The notes beneath the pieces were generated by a model. It was given only the letters and a program-made list of their open reading frames with translations. It was not told where the DNA came from and made no database searches. Positions 1-5,633 of a DNA stretch of 6,921 nucleotides are shown in pieces. Source of the DNA: Sulfurimonas sp. (GTDB lineage: Bacteria > Campylobacterota > Campylobacteria > Campylobacterales > Sulfurimonadaceae); NCBI GenBank assembly GCA_026988735.1, contig JALSKR010000265.1, positions 1-6,921 of the forward strand, in the 5' to 3' direction. The position numbers and the translations under genes are program-made. Each line of letters begins with the position of its first letter. The first letter of the stretch is position 1.

Positions 1-41
1 TTACCAGTATCTTGTATCTTTTTTTTTAAACGCTCTTCCAT
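1..41 (-). CDS. Possible 5' end of a leftward gene, cut by the window edge
   Basis: Read leftward from an ATG at 41-39, an open frame begins MEERLKKKIQDTG and runs off the window without a stop. An AGAGAG run lies about eight bases upstream and could be a weak ribosome binding site. The residues are strongly charged, as in many soluble N-termini, but thirteen codons are too few to identify a family. If real, the gene is divergent from the arsenic operon. The alternative is that rightward frames entering from the left end here: stops occur at 27-29, 46-48 and 104-106 in the three forward frames. I prefer the leftward start only weakly. Confidence 0.3.
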   Translation of the reverse strand, partial: MEERLKKKIQDTG

Positions 42-130
42 CACATAAACTCTCTTGTTTTTTAAAAGTTTATGCAATATCTATTCCGCTTTTCTTGTTG
101 TTTTGAGTTGTGTAGATACTTATGACTGAA

Positions 131-201
131 GTACCGGTTCCGAGAAGACTACAAATGTTTTTTTTCGGAACCCGTACTTTAGTGCGGGCTTTGTGTCTTC
201 T
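131..201. other. Inverted-repeat element with two competing foldings
   Basis: Three sets of complementary arms are packed into 71 bases. Arm pair B is 131-143 with 165-177 (13 pairs, one mismatch at 135/173). Arm pair A is 143-155 with 190-201 (12 pairs, one bulged T at 150). Pair C is a 7-bp hairpin, 171-177 with 182-188, with a four-base loop and one G-U pair. C nests inside A. B uses the same left arm as C, so B and C exclude each other. B and A could coexist only as an H-type pseudoknot. A run of eight T lies at 158-165, but no T-tract follows 201, so this is not a standard terminator. It lies upstream of the predicted arsR transcript start, so it is more likely a separate small RNA, the terminator of a gene outside the window, or a DNA-level element. 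Confidence 0.5.
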
Positions 202-211
202 AAATATTTAG
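200..211. repeat. Perfect 12-bp palindrome
   Basis: CTAAATATTTAG is a perfect self-complementary 12-mer immediately right of the inverted-repeat element and about 60 bp upstream of the arsR promoter. It could be a protein-binding half-site pair or simply chance in AT-rich DNA. No second copy was seen in the intergenic region. Apart from this, the element at 131-201 and the arsR control region, positions 42-318 show nothing gene-like. Confidence 0.3.
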
Positions 212-260
212 GACTAAGTTAAAACCTATTTGTGAAAGTATATCCGAATTAAATCTATAA

Positions 261-278
261 ATCAACATATCTTGATAT
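261..278. promoter_or_regulatory. Candidate ArsR operator overlapping the -35 box
   Basis: Two overlapping dyads sit on the -35 element: ATATCTTGATAT (267-278, perfect arms with a TT centre) and ATCAA-6-TTGAT (261-276). ArsR/SmtB repressors bind AT-rich imperfect dyads at or near the promoters of their own operons, so this is the natural place for autorepression released by arsenite. The assignment rests on position and symmetry only. Confidence 0.45.
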
Positions 279-300
279 TTATATCTAATTGTGCTACAAT
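272..300 (+). promoter_or_regulatory. Predicted sigma70 promoter of the arsR operon
   Basis: A TTGATA -35 box (272-277) is separated by 17 bp from a TACAAT -10 box (295-300). The -10 is extended by TG at 292-293. Transcription would begin near 306-307, giving a leader of about 12 bases that contains the GGAG ribosome binding site. This is unusually close to consensus for a group in which -35 boxes are generally weak. Confidence 0.65.
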
Positions 301-318
301 TTTGCAAATGGAGCAAAT

Positions 319-642
319 ATGGAAATATTTTTAAAAACAGTTTCAGCCTTAAATGATGAAACCCGTGTCCTTCTTCTGCGATTTTTGGACGAATATGGAG
401 AGTGTTGCGTGTGTGATTTACAAGAATCACTTAGCATGATTCAATCGCGTCTCTCACGACATCTAAAAATACTCAAAGAAGCCGGATTTTTAAGAGTTGA
501 ACGTAAAGGAACGTGGGCTTATTATTCTATTCGCTCGCCTCTTGACAGGTTTCGTATGGAAGCCTTGGAGGAGATAAAACATTTGGAAATAGATTTGCCT
601 CCTTTAAAAAAATCATCCCAAAACGGAGAATGTAAAATATGA
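319..642 (+). CDS. arsR: ArsR-family arsenic-responsive transcriptional repressor
   Basis: This is a 107-residue winged-helix repressor of the ArsR/SmtB family, the usual length. Residues 1-25 form the N-terminal helices. E28-C-C-V-C-D-L34 matches the helix-3 arsenite site of E. coli ArsR, whose CVC cysteines bind As(III)/Sb(III); here C30 and C32 correspond, with an extra C29 beside them. The recognition helix is about residues 41-55 (QSRLSRHLKILKEAG) and the wing about 57-71. The start is ATG 319, because GGAG lies at 310-313 with five-base spacing; an upstream in-frame TTG at 289 overlaps the -10 box and can be discounted. The gene overlaps arsC by ATGA (639-642), so the two are translationally coupled. 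It probably represses its own operon through the dyad at 261-278. Confidence 0.92.
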   Translation: MEIFLKTVSALNDETRVLLLRFLDEYGECCVCDLQESLSMIQSRLSRHLKILKEAGFLRVERKGTWAYYSIRSPLDRFRMEALEEIKHLEIDLPPLKKSSQNGECKI

Positions 643-1055
643 GTCAGAAAAAAGAAGTTTTAATACTCTGTACAGGAAACAGTTGCCGTTCCATCATGGC
701 TGAAGCGCTCATCAATGCAAAGCTTGGTGAGTGTGTACATGCACAGAGTTCCGGTGTCAAAGCGAGCGGAAAAGTAAACCCGCAGGCAAAAGCACTCCTT
801 GAGAAAAAAGGCTACTGGAGAGACGAGTATCACTCTAAAGTTATAGAGACAGTTTTAGATACGCCTTTTGATTTGGTCATTACTGTATGTGACGCGGCAA
901 AAGAGACCTGCCCTGTGTTTGCAAAAGCTGTAAAGAGTTTACATGTAGGCTTTGAAGACCCAAGTGGCAAAGCAGAATCAGAGTATGAAAAAACACTGGA
1001 CTTAATAGAAAAAGAGTTATTACCAATCATAAAACAGGAGTTATGTAATGAATAA
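639..1055 (+). CDS. arsC: Arsenate reductase, thioredoxin-coupled LMW-phosphatase type
   Basis: The 138-residue protein has the low-molecular-weight tyrosine phosphatase fold used by Staphylococcus pI258/Bacillus ArsC, which reduces arsenate to arsenite in the cytoplasm. The P-loop is C11-T-G-N-S-C16-R17-S18 (CX5RS), with C11 the nucleophile. C84 and C91 are seven apart, as are C82 and C89 of pI258 ArsC, the pair that relays the disulfide to the surface for thioredoxin. D107-P108 is the general-acid DP motif. All three redox cysteines are present, which favours a reductase over a plain phosphatase. The gene starts on the ATGA overlap with arsR and overlaps the next gene by 8 bases. It is unrelated to glutaredoxin-type E. 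coli ArsC. No arsenite efflux gene follows, which is unusual for an ars operon. Confidence 0.9.
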   Translation: MSQKKEVLILCTGNSCRSIMAEALINAKLGECVHAQSSGVKASGKVNPQAKALLEKKGYWRDEYHSKVIETVLDTPFDLVITVCDAAKETCPVFAKAVKSLHVGFEDPSGKAESEYEKTLDLIEKELLPIIKQELCNE

Positions 1056-1302
1056 AAAAGTAAATAAAATAGAAAATGGTGTGAAAATTTCATTCACAGG
1101 TGAAGTAAAAATGCAAAATATCGTTTCAATGGTGCAAAACTGTGCAACCGGACAATGCGAATGTATGAGTGATGCAACAAAAAGCAAAATCAAAAATATG
1201 TCCGTTAGCGGCAAAGACGGAGATGTTTCACTAAAACTTGATGGCGATGTAAGCACACAAGAAATAGAAGAAGCATTAGCAAAATCAAAAGTTCTCAATT
1301 AA
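1048..1302 (+). CDS. Small Cys-containing protein of the ars operon, duplicated fold, function unknown
   Basis: I do not recognise this 84-residue protein. It has no signal peptide or membrane segment, so it should be cytoplasmic. Its three cysteines, C32, C37 and C39, form C-x4-C-x-C in NCATGQCECM, with methionines at 22, 28 and 40 nearby. Residues 12-31 and 60-79 align without gaps at a 48-residue offset: V12/V60, G18/G66, V20/V68, Q23/Q71 and I25/I73 are identical, with hydrophobic and acidic positions conserved between. This suggests a duplicated beta-hairpin/helix unit in which only the first copy carries the cysteines. The start is well supported: AGGAG at 1036-1040 lies seven bases before ATG 1048, inside the arsC end. 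Co-translation with arsR and arsC suggests a role in arsenic handling, for example As(III) binding or thiol transfer. That role is inference; it lacks a thioredoxin CxxC site. Confidence 0.85.
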   Translation: MNKKVNKIENGVKISFTGEVKMQNIVSMVQNCATGQCECMSDATKSKIKNMSVSGKDGDVSLKLDGDVSTQEIEEALAKSKVLN

Positions 1303-1338
1303 CTCAAAAAATATAGATTTTTATTAGTAAAAATTAGA

Positions 1339-1344
1339 TAGAAT
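1339..1344 (+). promoter_or_regulatory. Candidate -10 box of the peroxiredoxin gene
   Basis: TAGAAT lies about 33 bases before the start codon in an AT-rich stretch with phased T/A runs and no recognisable -35 box, as is common in Campylobacterota. Transcription would start near 1350. The 74-bp gap from the ars operon supports a separate promoter, but no clear terminator closes the ars operon, so read-through is possible. Confidence 0.4.
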
Positions 1345-1376
1345 CGGTTTATAAAATTAAACACAAGGACATATAT

Positions 1377-1973
1377 ATGTTAGTAACAAATCCAGCTCCA
1401 GATTTTACAGCTACAGCAGTTTTAGCTGATGGCTCAATCGTTGAAGACTTTAAATTAAGTGAAAATTTCGGTGAAAAAGGTACAGTAGTATTCTTTTACC
1501 CGTTAGACTTTACTTTTGTTTGCCCGTCAGAAATCATTGCATTTTCTCACAGATATGATGAATTTCAAAAACGTGGTGTAAATGTTATCGGTGTTTCTGT
1601 TGACAGTCAGTTTTCTCACTTTGCATGGAGAGAAACTCCAGTTGAAAAAGGTGGAATCGGCCGTATTAACTTCCCACTTGTAGCAGACTTGACAAAAGAT
1701 ATTTCTCGTGCATACGATGTTCTTTTAAACAATGCAGTGGCACTTCGTGGTTCATTTTTAATTGATGATAAAGGAATTGTTCGTCATTCAGTTATCAATG
1801 ACCTTCCACTTGGACGTAATGTTGATGAAATGTTAAGAATGATTGACGCACAACAGTTTACTGATGAGCATGGTGAAGTTTGTCCTGCCGGTTGGCAAAA
1901 AGGTGATGAAGGTATGAAAGCTGATGCTGAAGGTGTTGCTGAATACTTAGCAAAACACGAAAAAGAGTTATAA
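1377..1973 (+). CDS. tsaA: Typical 2-Cys peroxiredoxin (AhpC/TSA, Helicobacter TsaA-like)
   Basis: The 198-residue thiol peroxidase reduces H2O2, organic peroxides and probably peroxynitrite in the cytoplasm, and is recycled by thioredoxin. The peroxidatic site is P42-L-D-F-T46-F-V-C49-P, with R124 completing the catalytic triad. The resolving cysteine is C169 in GEVCPAGW. Length and motifs (MLVT start, VEKGGIG, NDLPLGRN, GVAEYL) agree closely with Helicobacter TsaA/AhpC. The GGIG motif (92-95) is present, but the C-terminal YF of hyperoxidation-sensitive enzymes is Y190-L191, so sensitivity is uncertain. AAGGA at 1365-1369 lies seven bases before ATG 1377. No AhpF partner is nearby, consistent with thioredoxin as reductant. 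Position next to arsC makes sense because arsenic causes oxidative stress and both enzymes draw on thioredoxin. Confidence 0.95.
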   Translation: MLVTNPAPDFTATAVLADGSIVEDFKLSENFGEKGTVVFFYPLDFTFVCPSEIIAFSHRYDEFQKRGVNVIGVSVDSQFSHFAWRETPVEKGGIGRINFPLVADLTKDISRAYDVLLNNAVALRGSFLIDDKGIVRHSVINDLPLGRNVDEMLRMIDAQQFTDEHGEVCPAGWQKGDEGMKADAEGVAEYLAKHEKEL

Positions 1974-1984
1974 GAACTCTTTTT
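1960..1984 (+). terminator. Rho-independent terminator of the peroxiredoxin gene
   Basis: A perfect 10-bp stem (1960-1969 with 1975-1984) has a five-base loop that contains most of the tsaA stop codon. The right arm ends in five T. The stem begins inside the last codons of the gene. The mirrored A/T ends let it work in either direction, so it may also stop leftward transcripts. Confidence 0.65.
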
Positions 1985-1987
1985 GGG

Positions 1988-2005
1988 CAGAGAACTCATT
2001 CTCTG
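1988..2005 (-). terminator. Hairpin at the end of the leftward operon
   Basis: A perfect 7-bp stem (1988-1994 with 1999-2005) has a four-base loop containing the stop codon of the small lipoprotein gene. It has no T-tract of its own in the leftward direction. It probably acts with the adjacent 1960-1984 stem, and may mainly protect the mRNA 3' end. Confidence 0.45.
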
Positions 2006-2139
2006 TCTAACTTCTCTAAAGCTTTCTCACTCGCACTGTTTGCTCTTTCATAATACCCATCGTCTTGATGTGAAGCACATCCACTAAGACTACTGATAAC
2101 AACAAAAACTGCTAACACAAAATTTCTACGCAACAACAA
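1996..2139 (-). CDS. 47-residue putative lipoprotein, nested start in the cyclase gene
   Basis: The frame encodes a classic lipoprotein precursor: M-L-L-R4-R5-N, a hydrophobic stretch (residues 7-18), then lipobox L18-S-G-C21. The mature peptide is only 27 residues, hydrophilic and ending in a likely short helix rich in Glu, Lys and Ala. The frame stays open upstream to an ATG at 2181, but that would place 14 polar residues before the signal. A TTG at 2139 is preferred because AAGGA (2146-2150) lies six bases upstream and gives a normal signal peptide. The gene overlaps the cyclase end by 14 bases in another frame, implying translational coupling. The peptide should be membrane-anchored in the envelope; its function is unknown. 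With so short a mature part, it could resemble entericidin-type or other structural micro-lipoproteins, but no homology is claimed. Confidence 0.7.
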   Translation of the reverse strand: MLLRRNFVLAVFVVISSLSGCASHQDDGYYERANSASEKALEKLDRE

Positions 2140-3394
2140 CTTGATTCCTTCCGTTTTCTTTTGCTTTGTACAAAGCTTCATCTACTTTTTTTACTAAAGT
2201 TTCTCTCGAATCAGATGCCTCATATTGAGCGACACCTATACTGATTGTAATTTTATATTTTTCGTCTATAACAGTTGCCTCAACTCTTTTTCTCAATTTT
2301 TCGGCAATAATAAAAGCCTGCTCTTTATTTGTATTTTCAAGAATAATAATAAACTCCTCTCCACCCCAGCGACCAAATATATCAGTTTTACGAATATCTC
2401 CCATCACTAAGCGACTCAATGCTTGTAATACTCTGTCTCCTACATCATGCCCATAAGTATCATTTACCCGCTTAAAGTGATCGATATCAAGCATACAAAG
2501 AGAAAAAGGTTCTTTGTAGCGTTTGTACCTTTCTATCTGTAACAAAATGGCCTCATCTAACTTATATCTGTTATAGATTCCCGTTAAACTGTCAATTGTT
2601 GCTAGTTTTTGCAACTTCTCTTGCATCTCTATACGACTTGTAATATCTGTGCTTGTTGCAACAAAATTTTGAATATTTTTATGTTCATCAAAAATTGGTG
2701 TTATTTTCAAATCCGCATAGTAAAGTCTGCCATCCTTTTTCTTATCTATAATCACACTGATATAGTTATGCCCAGCGAGTATCGTCTCCCATAAGTTTTC
2801 GTAAAACTCTTTTGTATGTTTTCCCGATTTAAATATATTTGTTTGGTTTCCTATGAGTTCCTCTTTTGTATATCCTGATACAAGTGTGACAGAGTCATTG
2901 ACATACTCTATCGTACCATCTACATCCGTTATCATAACCATATCATCCGTCTGTTCTAGTGCTTTTGCAAGCAAATTGACTTTTTTTCTCTCTTGTGCTG
3001 TCTTTTTATCTAAGACATACACCTCATCCTCTAGCTGTTTACATCGAGTCATATCCTTATAAAAAACAATTAATTCACCGTTTGCAAGCTTTCGCACACT
3101 GTTATAACGCCAACCGTTTATCTTGTCATCTTTATAAAGTCTTGTATCGAGTTCTCTTGGCTGTCCGTCTTGATACACCTGCATCAAAATATCAAAAAGC
3201 CCAAACTCTTTGACACCAGGAAAAGCTTCTGTAAGCTTTTTCCCTATCAGTGTTTCTCTTGAGATATTTTCCGTTTTCTCAACATTTTTATTTATATCCA
3301 CAAAGATAAAATCATCTTCTTGAAACTTATAAATAACAACATTGTCAGGAAGTTCATCTATCGCAATCGTAACACTTCTATTCACATTTTGCAT
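2126..3394 (-). CDS. PAS-PAS-GGDEF diguanylate cyclase
   Basis: This 422-residue cytoplasmic protein makes cyclic di-GMP from two GTP. A first, divergent PAS-like domain spans about 10-115, followed by a probable coiled coil (118-148). A second PAS domain (145-255) has the GY-x-KEELIG, FY-x-NLW and KKKDG landmarks of redox- or ligand-sensing PAS domains; the tryptophan common after the LW helix is replaced by N210-Y211, so no cofactor is assigned. The GGDEF domain (264-422) has DxLTGIYNR, metal-binding LDIDHFK (D302), NDTYGH and active-site G343-G-E-E-F347. R334-x-x-D337 lies five residues before it, an intact inhibitory I-site. There is no EAL domain and no membrane segment. ATG 3394 is chosen because AAGGGA (3403-3408) precedes it by eight bases; GTG 3415, behind AAGG, is the alternative and would add seven residues. 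The gene is third in the leftward block. Confidence 0.92.
   Translation of the reverse strand: MQNVNRSVTIAIDELPDNVVIYKFQEDDFIFVDINKNVEKTENISRETLIGKKLTEAFPGVKEFGLFDILMQVYQDGQPRELDTRLYKDDKINGWRYNSVRKLANGELIVFYKDMTRCKQLEDEVYVLDKKTAQERKKVNLLAKALEQTDDMVMITDVDGTIEYVNDSVTLVSGYTKEELIGNQTNIFKSGKHTKEFYENLWETILAGHNYISVIIDKKKDGRLYYADLKITPIFDEHKNIQNFVATSTDITSRIEMQEKLQKLATIDSLTGIYNRYKLDEAILLQIERYKRYKEPFSLCMLDIDHFKRVNDTYGHDVGDRVLQALSRLVMGDIRKTDIFGRWGGEEFIIILENTNKEQAFIIAEKLRKRVEATVIDEKYKITISIGVAQYEASDSRETLVKKVDEALYKAKENGRNQVVVA
2146..2150 (-). promoter_or_regulatory. Ribosome binding site that fixes the lipoprotein TTG start
   Basis: Read leftward, AAGGA lies inside the cyclase codons for G-R-N, six bases before the first of three consecutive TTG codons. 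The same bases therefore encode the cyclase C-terminus and start the lipoprotein. Confidence 0.55.
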
Positions 3395-3431
3395 CTTAAA
3401 TTTCCCTTTTTTCACGAAAAATTACCTTGAA

Positions 3432-3443
3432 TAGTAACTACTA
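3432..3443. repeat. 12-bp palindrome upstream of the PAS cyclase
   Basis: TAGTAACTACTA has perfect 5-bp arms around an AC centre. Read leftward it overlaps a possible -10 (TACTAT, complement of 3431-3436). It could mark an internal promoter/operator for the cyclase in the gap after the transporter gene. The assignment rests only on position and symmetry. Confidence 0.25.
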
Positions 3444-3459
3444 GTTTCTGTTGAAAAGC

Positions 3460-4350
3460 TTAATTACTCTTTTTACTTACCAAAATTCCACCAAAAATGA
3501 TAAGAAGTATTCCTGTAAATGTCAACAGGTCGGGGAAACTGTCCCCAAGCATATAGCCAAAACCTATACCAAAAGGAATATTTGTATAACTGACAACCCC
3601 TATAATACTTAAGTTTGATGCGCTGTATGCTTTTGTCAAAAGCCATTGTGAGAGTGTCGATATGAATGCCATTAACACAATCAAAAGCCATATATGTAAA
3701 CTGCCCGGCACAATAAACTCAGGAAACAAAAAACGCAACGGAGCAGGAACATTTATAAACGGTGCAAATAAAAAAAGCAATGCAGGAAGAAGTGTTCCCA
3801 CAACCACAAAAGAGAGAACTATCACGCGGGAATCATATATATCTTTTATCTTTTTTATGGTTGTATAGGCTGCAGCCGCAAAAAAGCCGCCCAGTATTCC
3901 TAAAAAATGCGCATACGAAAAACTCATGCCAAAAGGCTTGGCAATAAGCACAACACCCAAAAATCCGATGAGCAGTGCAAACATCGTCCGTCTGCTTAAA
4001 TGTTCATGTAAAATAAAATAGGCAAGAAGTGTCACAAAAAACGGTGAAGTTTTATTCATTGTCATTGCCTCCCCTAACGGGATAACTGCTATTGTATAAA
4101 AAAACAGAATCATCGCCATAAATCCAAAAAGTCCACGGACAAAAAGCAGGTGAAATTTTCCACCACTTAGCTTTGGTGCTGTATGCTTGAGGGTGAAGAG
4201 TATAAGAAAAACTCCAATAAGATTGCGTAAAAAAACAATTTCCAAAGCAGATATATCTTCTGAAAGTATTTTTGTCAATGCCCCGTTAAGAGCAGAAATC
4301 AAAGTTGCACCAAGTATAAATAGTACACCACTGTCTACTTTTTTTAACAA
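3460..4350 (-). CDS. EamA/DMT-superfamily membrane transporter
   Basis: The 296-residue inner-membrane protein has about ten hydrophobic helices, at roughly 9-28, 35-54, 68-88, 90-113, 119-138, 147-165, 176-199, 217-238, 246-268 and 274-291. It shows the two-fold EamA repeat of drug/metabolite transporters. Family members move amino acids, nucleosides or other small metabolites, mostly outward; the substrate here cannot be told from sequence. Typical landmarks are an early Asn/Gly-rich TM1, FLRN in TM2, the PLGEAMTMNKTSP segment before TM4 and GVVLIAKP in TM5. The start is TTG 4350, inside the helicase stop region, with AAAGG at 4359-4363 eight bases upstream. It overlaps the helicase gene by seven bases, so translational coupling is likely. 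A functional link between helicase and transporter is not obvious. Confidence 0.88.
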   Translation of the reverse strand: MLKKVDSGVLFILGATLISALNGALTKILSEDISALEIVFLRNLIGVFLILFTLKHTAPKLSGGKFHLLFVRGLFGFMAMILFFYTIAVIPLGEAMTMNKTSPFFVTLLAYFILHEHLSRRTMFALLIGFLGVVLIAKPFGMSFSYAHFLGILGGFFAAAAYTTIKKIKDIYDSRVIVLSFVVVGTLLPALLFLFAPFINVPAPLRFLFPEFIVPGSLHIWLLIVLMAFISTLSQWLLTKAYSASNLSIIGVVSYTNIPFGIGFGYMLGDSFPDLLTFTGILLIIFGGILVSKKSN

Positions 4351-5612
4351 CTTTGCTGCCTTTGCACAAAGTGAAAAGCTTTTGGATTCACATAGGCAAG
4401 CTCATACCATTGTCTTTGTGGTGCTATGAGTGTGAGTCTTGCAGGATTTGATGAACGCGAAAGTGCCACATAAAACTGCGAAGGTGCAAAAATCTCATTG
4501 GTGTCAATGATGAGATCTTCTATACTCATTCCCTGTGACTTATGGATTGTTATCGCAAATGCAAGCTTGATAGGAAACTGATAAACAGTAAAAACATTCT
4601 CTTCCACCATCTCTTTTTTCCCCTCCACGCTCTTTTCTTTCCAGACGGCTTTACTTTGTGCTGTCGGTTCGAGTTTTACAACCTTGCCGTCACTCTTTTG
4701 CACATACACATAACTGGCATCCACGTTAACGACAATGCCCCGCTCTCCGTTAAAATAGTTCCATGCATTTCGTGTAAAAAGAACCGGTGCACCCACTTTT
4801 AAAGCAAGCTCTTTGTCTATTCTTGCATCATCCATAAAACGTTCTACCTCTTTGTCCTGCGTTGATTTAAGATGCTTTACAATCTGTGCTTCCTTTACAT
4901 GTAAAATCTCATCTATAAAATCTAGCTGTATTTTGTTATGGTGTGCCGCTGAAATATTTTTACCAAACAAAAAAGTAAACTGGCTCAAATCATGTGGCAG
5001 AGGTTTTATAAACTCATTGAGATGATTATGCACCGCTTCATCTACCCTGCCAAAACGCACTGCATGTAAAAGCTCTATAAAACGAATATCATCTGTTCTA
5101 TAAATATGTGTCAGCTCCACTGTTTCAAACGCAAAATTTTGCCAGGCGGATGACTCAAAGGCAAACTTTACTTCACCATAACCACGAACAACCGGAGGCA
5201 ACTGTAAAAAATCGCCAACAACCAACAAAGAGCCGCTAAATTCTGCCTGTTTGAGACGCAGTTCTATCATCTCAAAAAGCGTGTCACTCACCATAGAAAT
5301 TTCATCAATGACGATTAAATCCATACTTGCTATAAGCTTTTTAATCTTTTTTTTGATTTCATACTTTGCATTTTTTTGCAACTCCTGCACATTTGAAGCT
5401 ATGCCCAAATCCAAAAAACTGTGCAAAGTCTGCCCGTTTATCAGTGTAGCCGCCATTCCGGTCGAGGCAAGTTTGGCAACTTTTTTCGCCTCTTCTTCAA
5501 ATGCTGTGATAATCTCTCTTGTTGTCGTTGTTTTGCCAACACCCGCACCACCGGTTAAAAAAACATTTTGTTTGTTCTGTAGTTTACCAAGTATCAAGTC
5601 TTTATAATTCAT
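4344..5612 (-). CDS. PIF1/RecD-like superfamily 1B DNA helicase
   Basis: This 422-residue ATP-dependent helicase of the PIF1/RecD2 type (5'-3' translocation in characterised relatives) should unwind DNA in replication or repair. Motifs are in order: Walker A G21-G-A-G-V-G-K27-T, motif Ia near S50-T-G-M-A, Walker B D103-E-I-S106-M, motif III G133-D-F-L-Q-L-P-P140, an IYRTD motif around residue 170, the UvrD_C_2-type T355-I-H-K-S-Q-G361, and V382-A-L-S-R386-S with the arginine finger. All catalytic residues are intact. It is compact, lacking the RecD2 N-terminal extension, so it resembles the free-standing PIF1-like ATPases of many bacteria. ATG 5612 has no good Shine-Dalgarno sequence; a six-codon frame ending on the start (TGA/ATG overlap, 5609-5629) or near-leaderless initiation may explain this. 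First gene of the leftward block. Confidence 0.93.
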   Translation of the reverse strand: MNYKDLILGKLQNKQNVFLTGGAGVGKTTTTREIITAFEEEAKKVAKLASTGMAATLINGQTLHSFLDLGIASNVQELQKNAKYEIKKKIKKLIASMDLIVIDEISMVSDTLFEMIELRLKQAEFSGSLLVVGDFLQLPPVVRGYGEVKFAFESSAWQNFAFETVELTHIYRTDDIRFIELLHAVRFGRVDEAVHNHLNEFIKPLPHDLSQFTFLFGKNISAAHHNKIQLDFIDEILHVKEAQIVKHLKSTQDKEVERFMDDARIDKELALKVGAPVLFTRNAWNYFNGERGIVVNVDASYVYVQKSDGKVVKLEPTAQSKAVWKEKSVEGKKEMVEENVFTVYQFPIKLAFAITIHKSQGMSIEDLIIDTNEIFAPSQFYVALSRSSNPARLTLIAPQRQWYELAYVNPKAFHFVQRQQSC

Positions 5613-5633
5613 AAACGGATAATAGCCATTCTT

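Noticed and set aside
1..106. C-terminus of a rightward gene entering from the left edge (frame ending at 104-106)
   Set aside because: A hydrophobic open stretch exists, but nothing identifies it, and a leftward ATG with a possible ribosome binding site overlaps it. It cannot be resolved without the flanking sequence.
200..430. Reverse frame across the arsR promoter and start
   Set aside because: It covers a strong forward promoter and the ArsR coding start, has no ribosome binding site and gives no recognisable protein.
1041..1298. 85-residue open frame on the reverse strand opposite the small ars protein
   Set aside because: It is antisense to a gene with an excellent ribosome binding site and operon overlap. 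Its translation is low-complexity Ser/Phe/Thr-rich, with no binding site or motif.
1345..1365. Possible PerR or Fur box before the peroxiredoxin gene
   Set aside because: Only a TTATAA-like half-site is present and its partner half does not match. In DNA this AT-rich that is not evidence.
5251..5607. 118-residue forward frame opposite the helicase N-terminus
   Set aside because: It lies wholly antisense to Walker A and B coding sequence, with a Ser/Ile-rich composition typical of complement frames and no supporting start signals.
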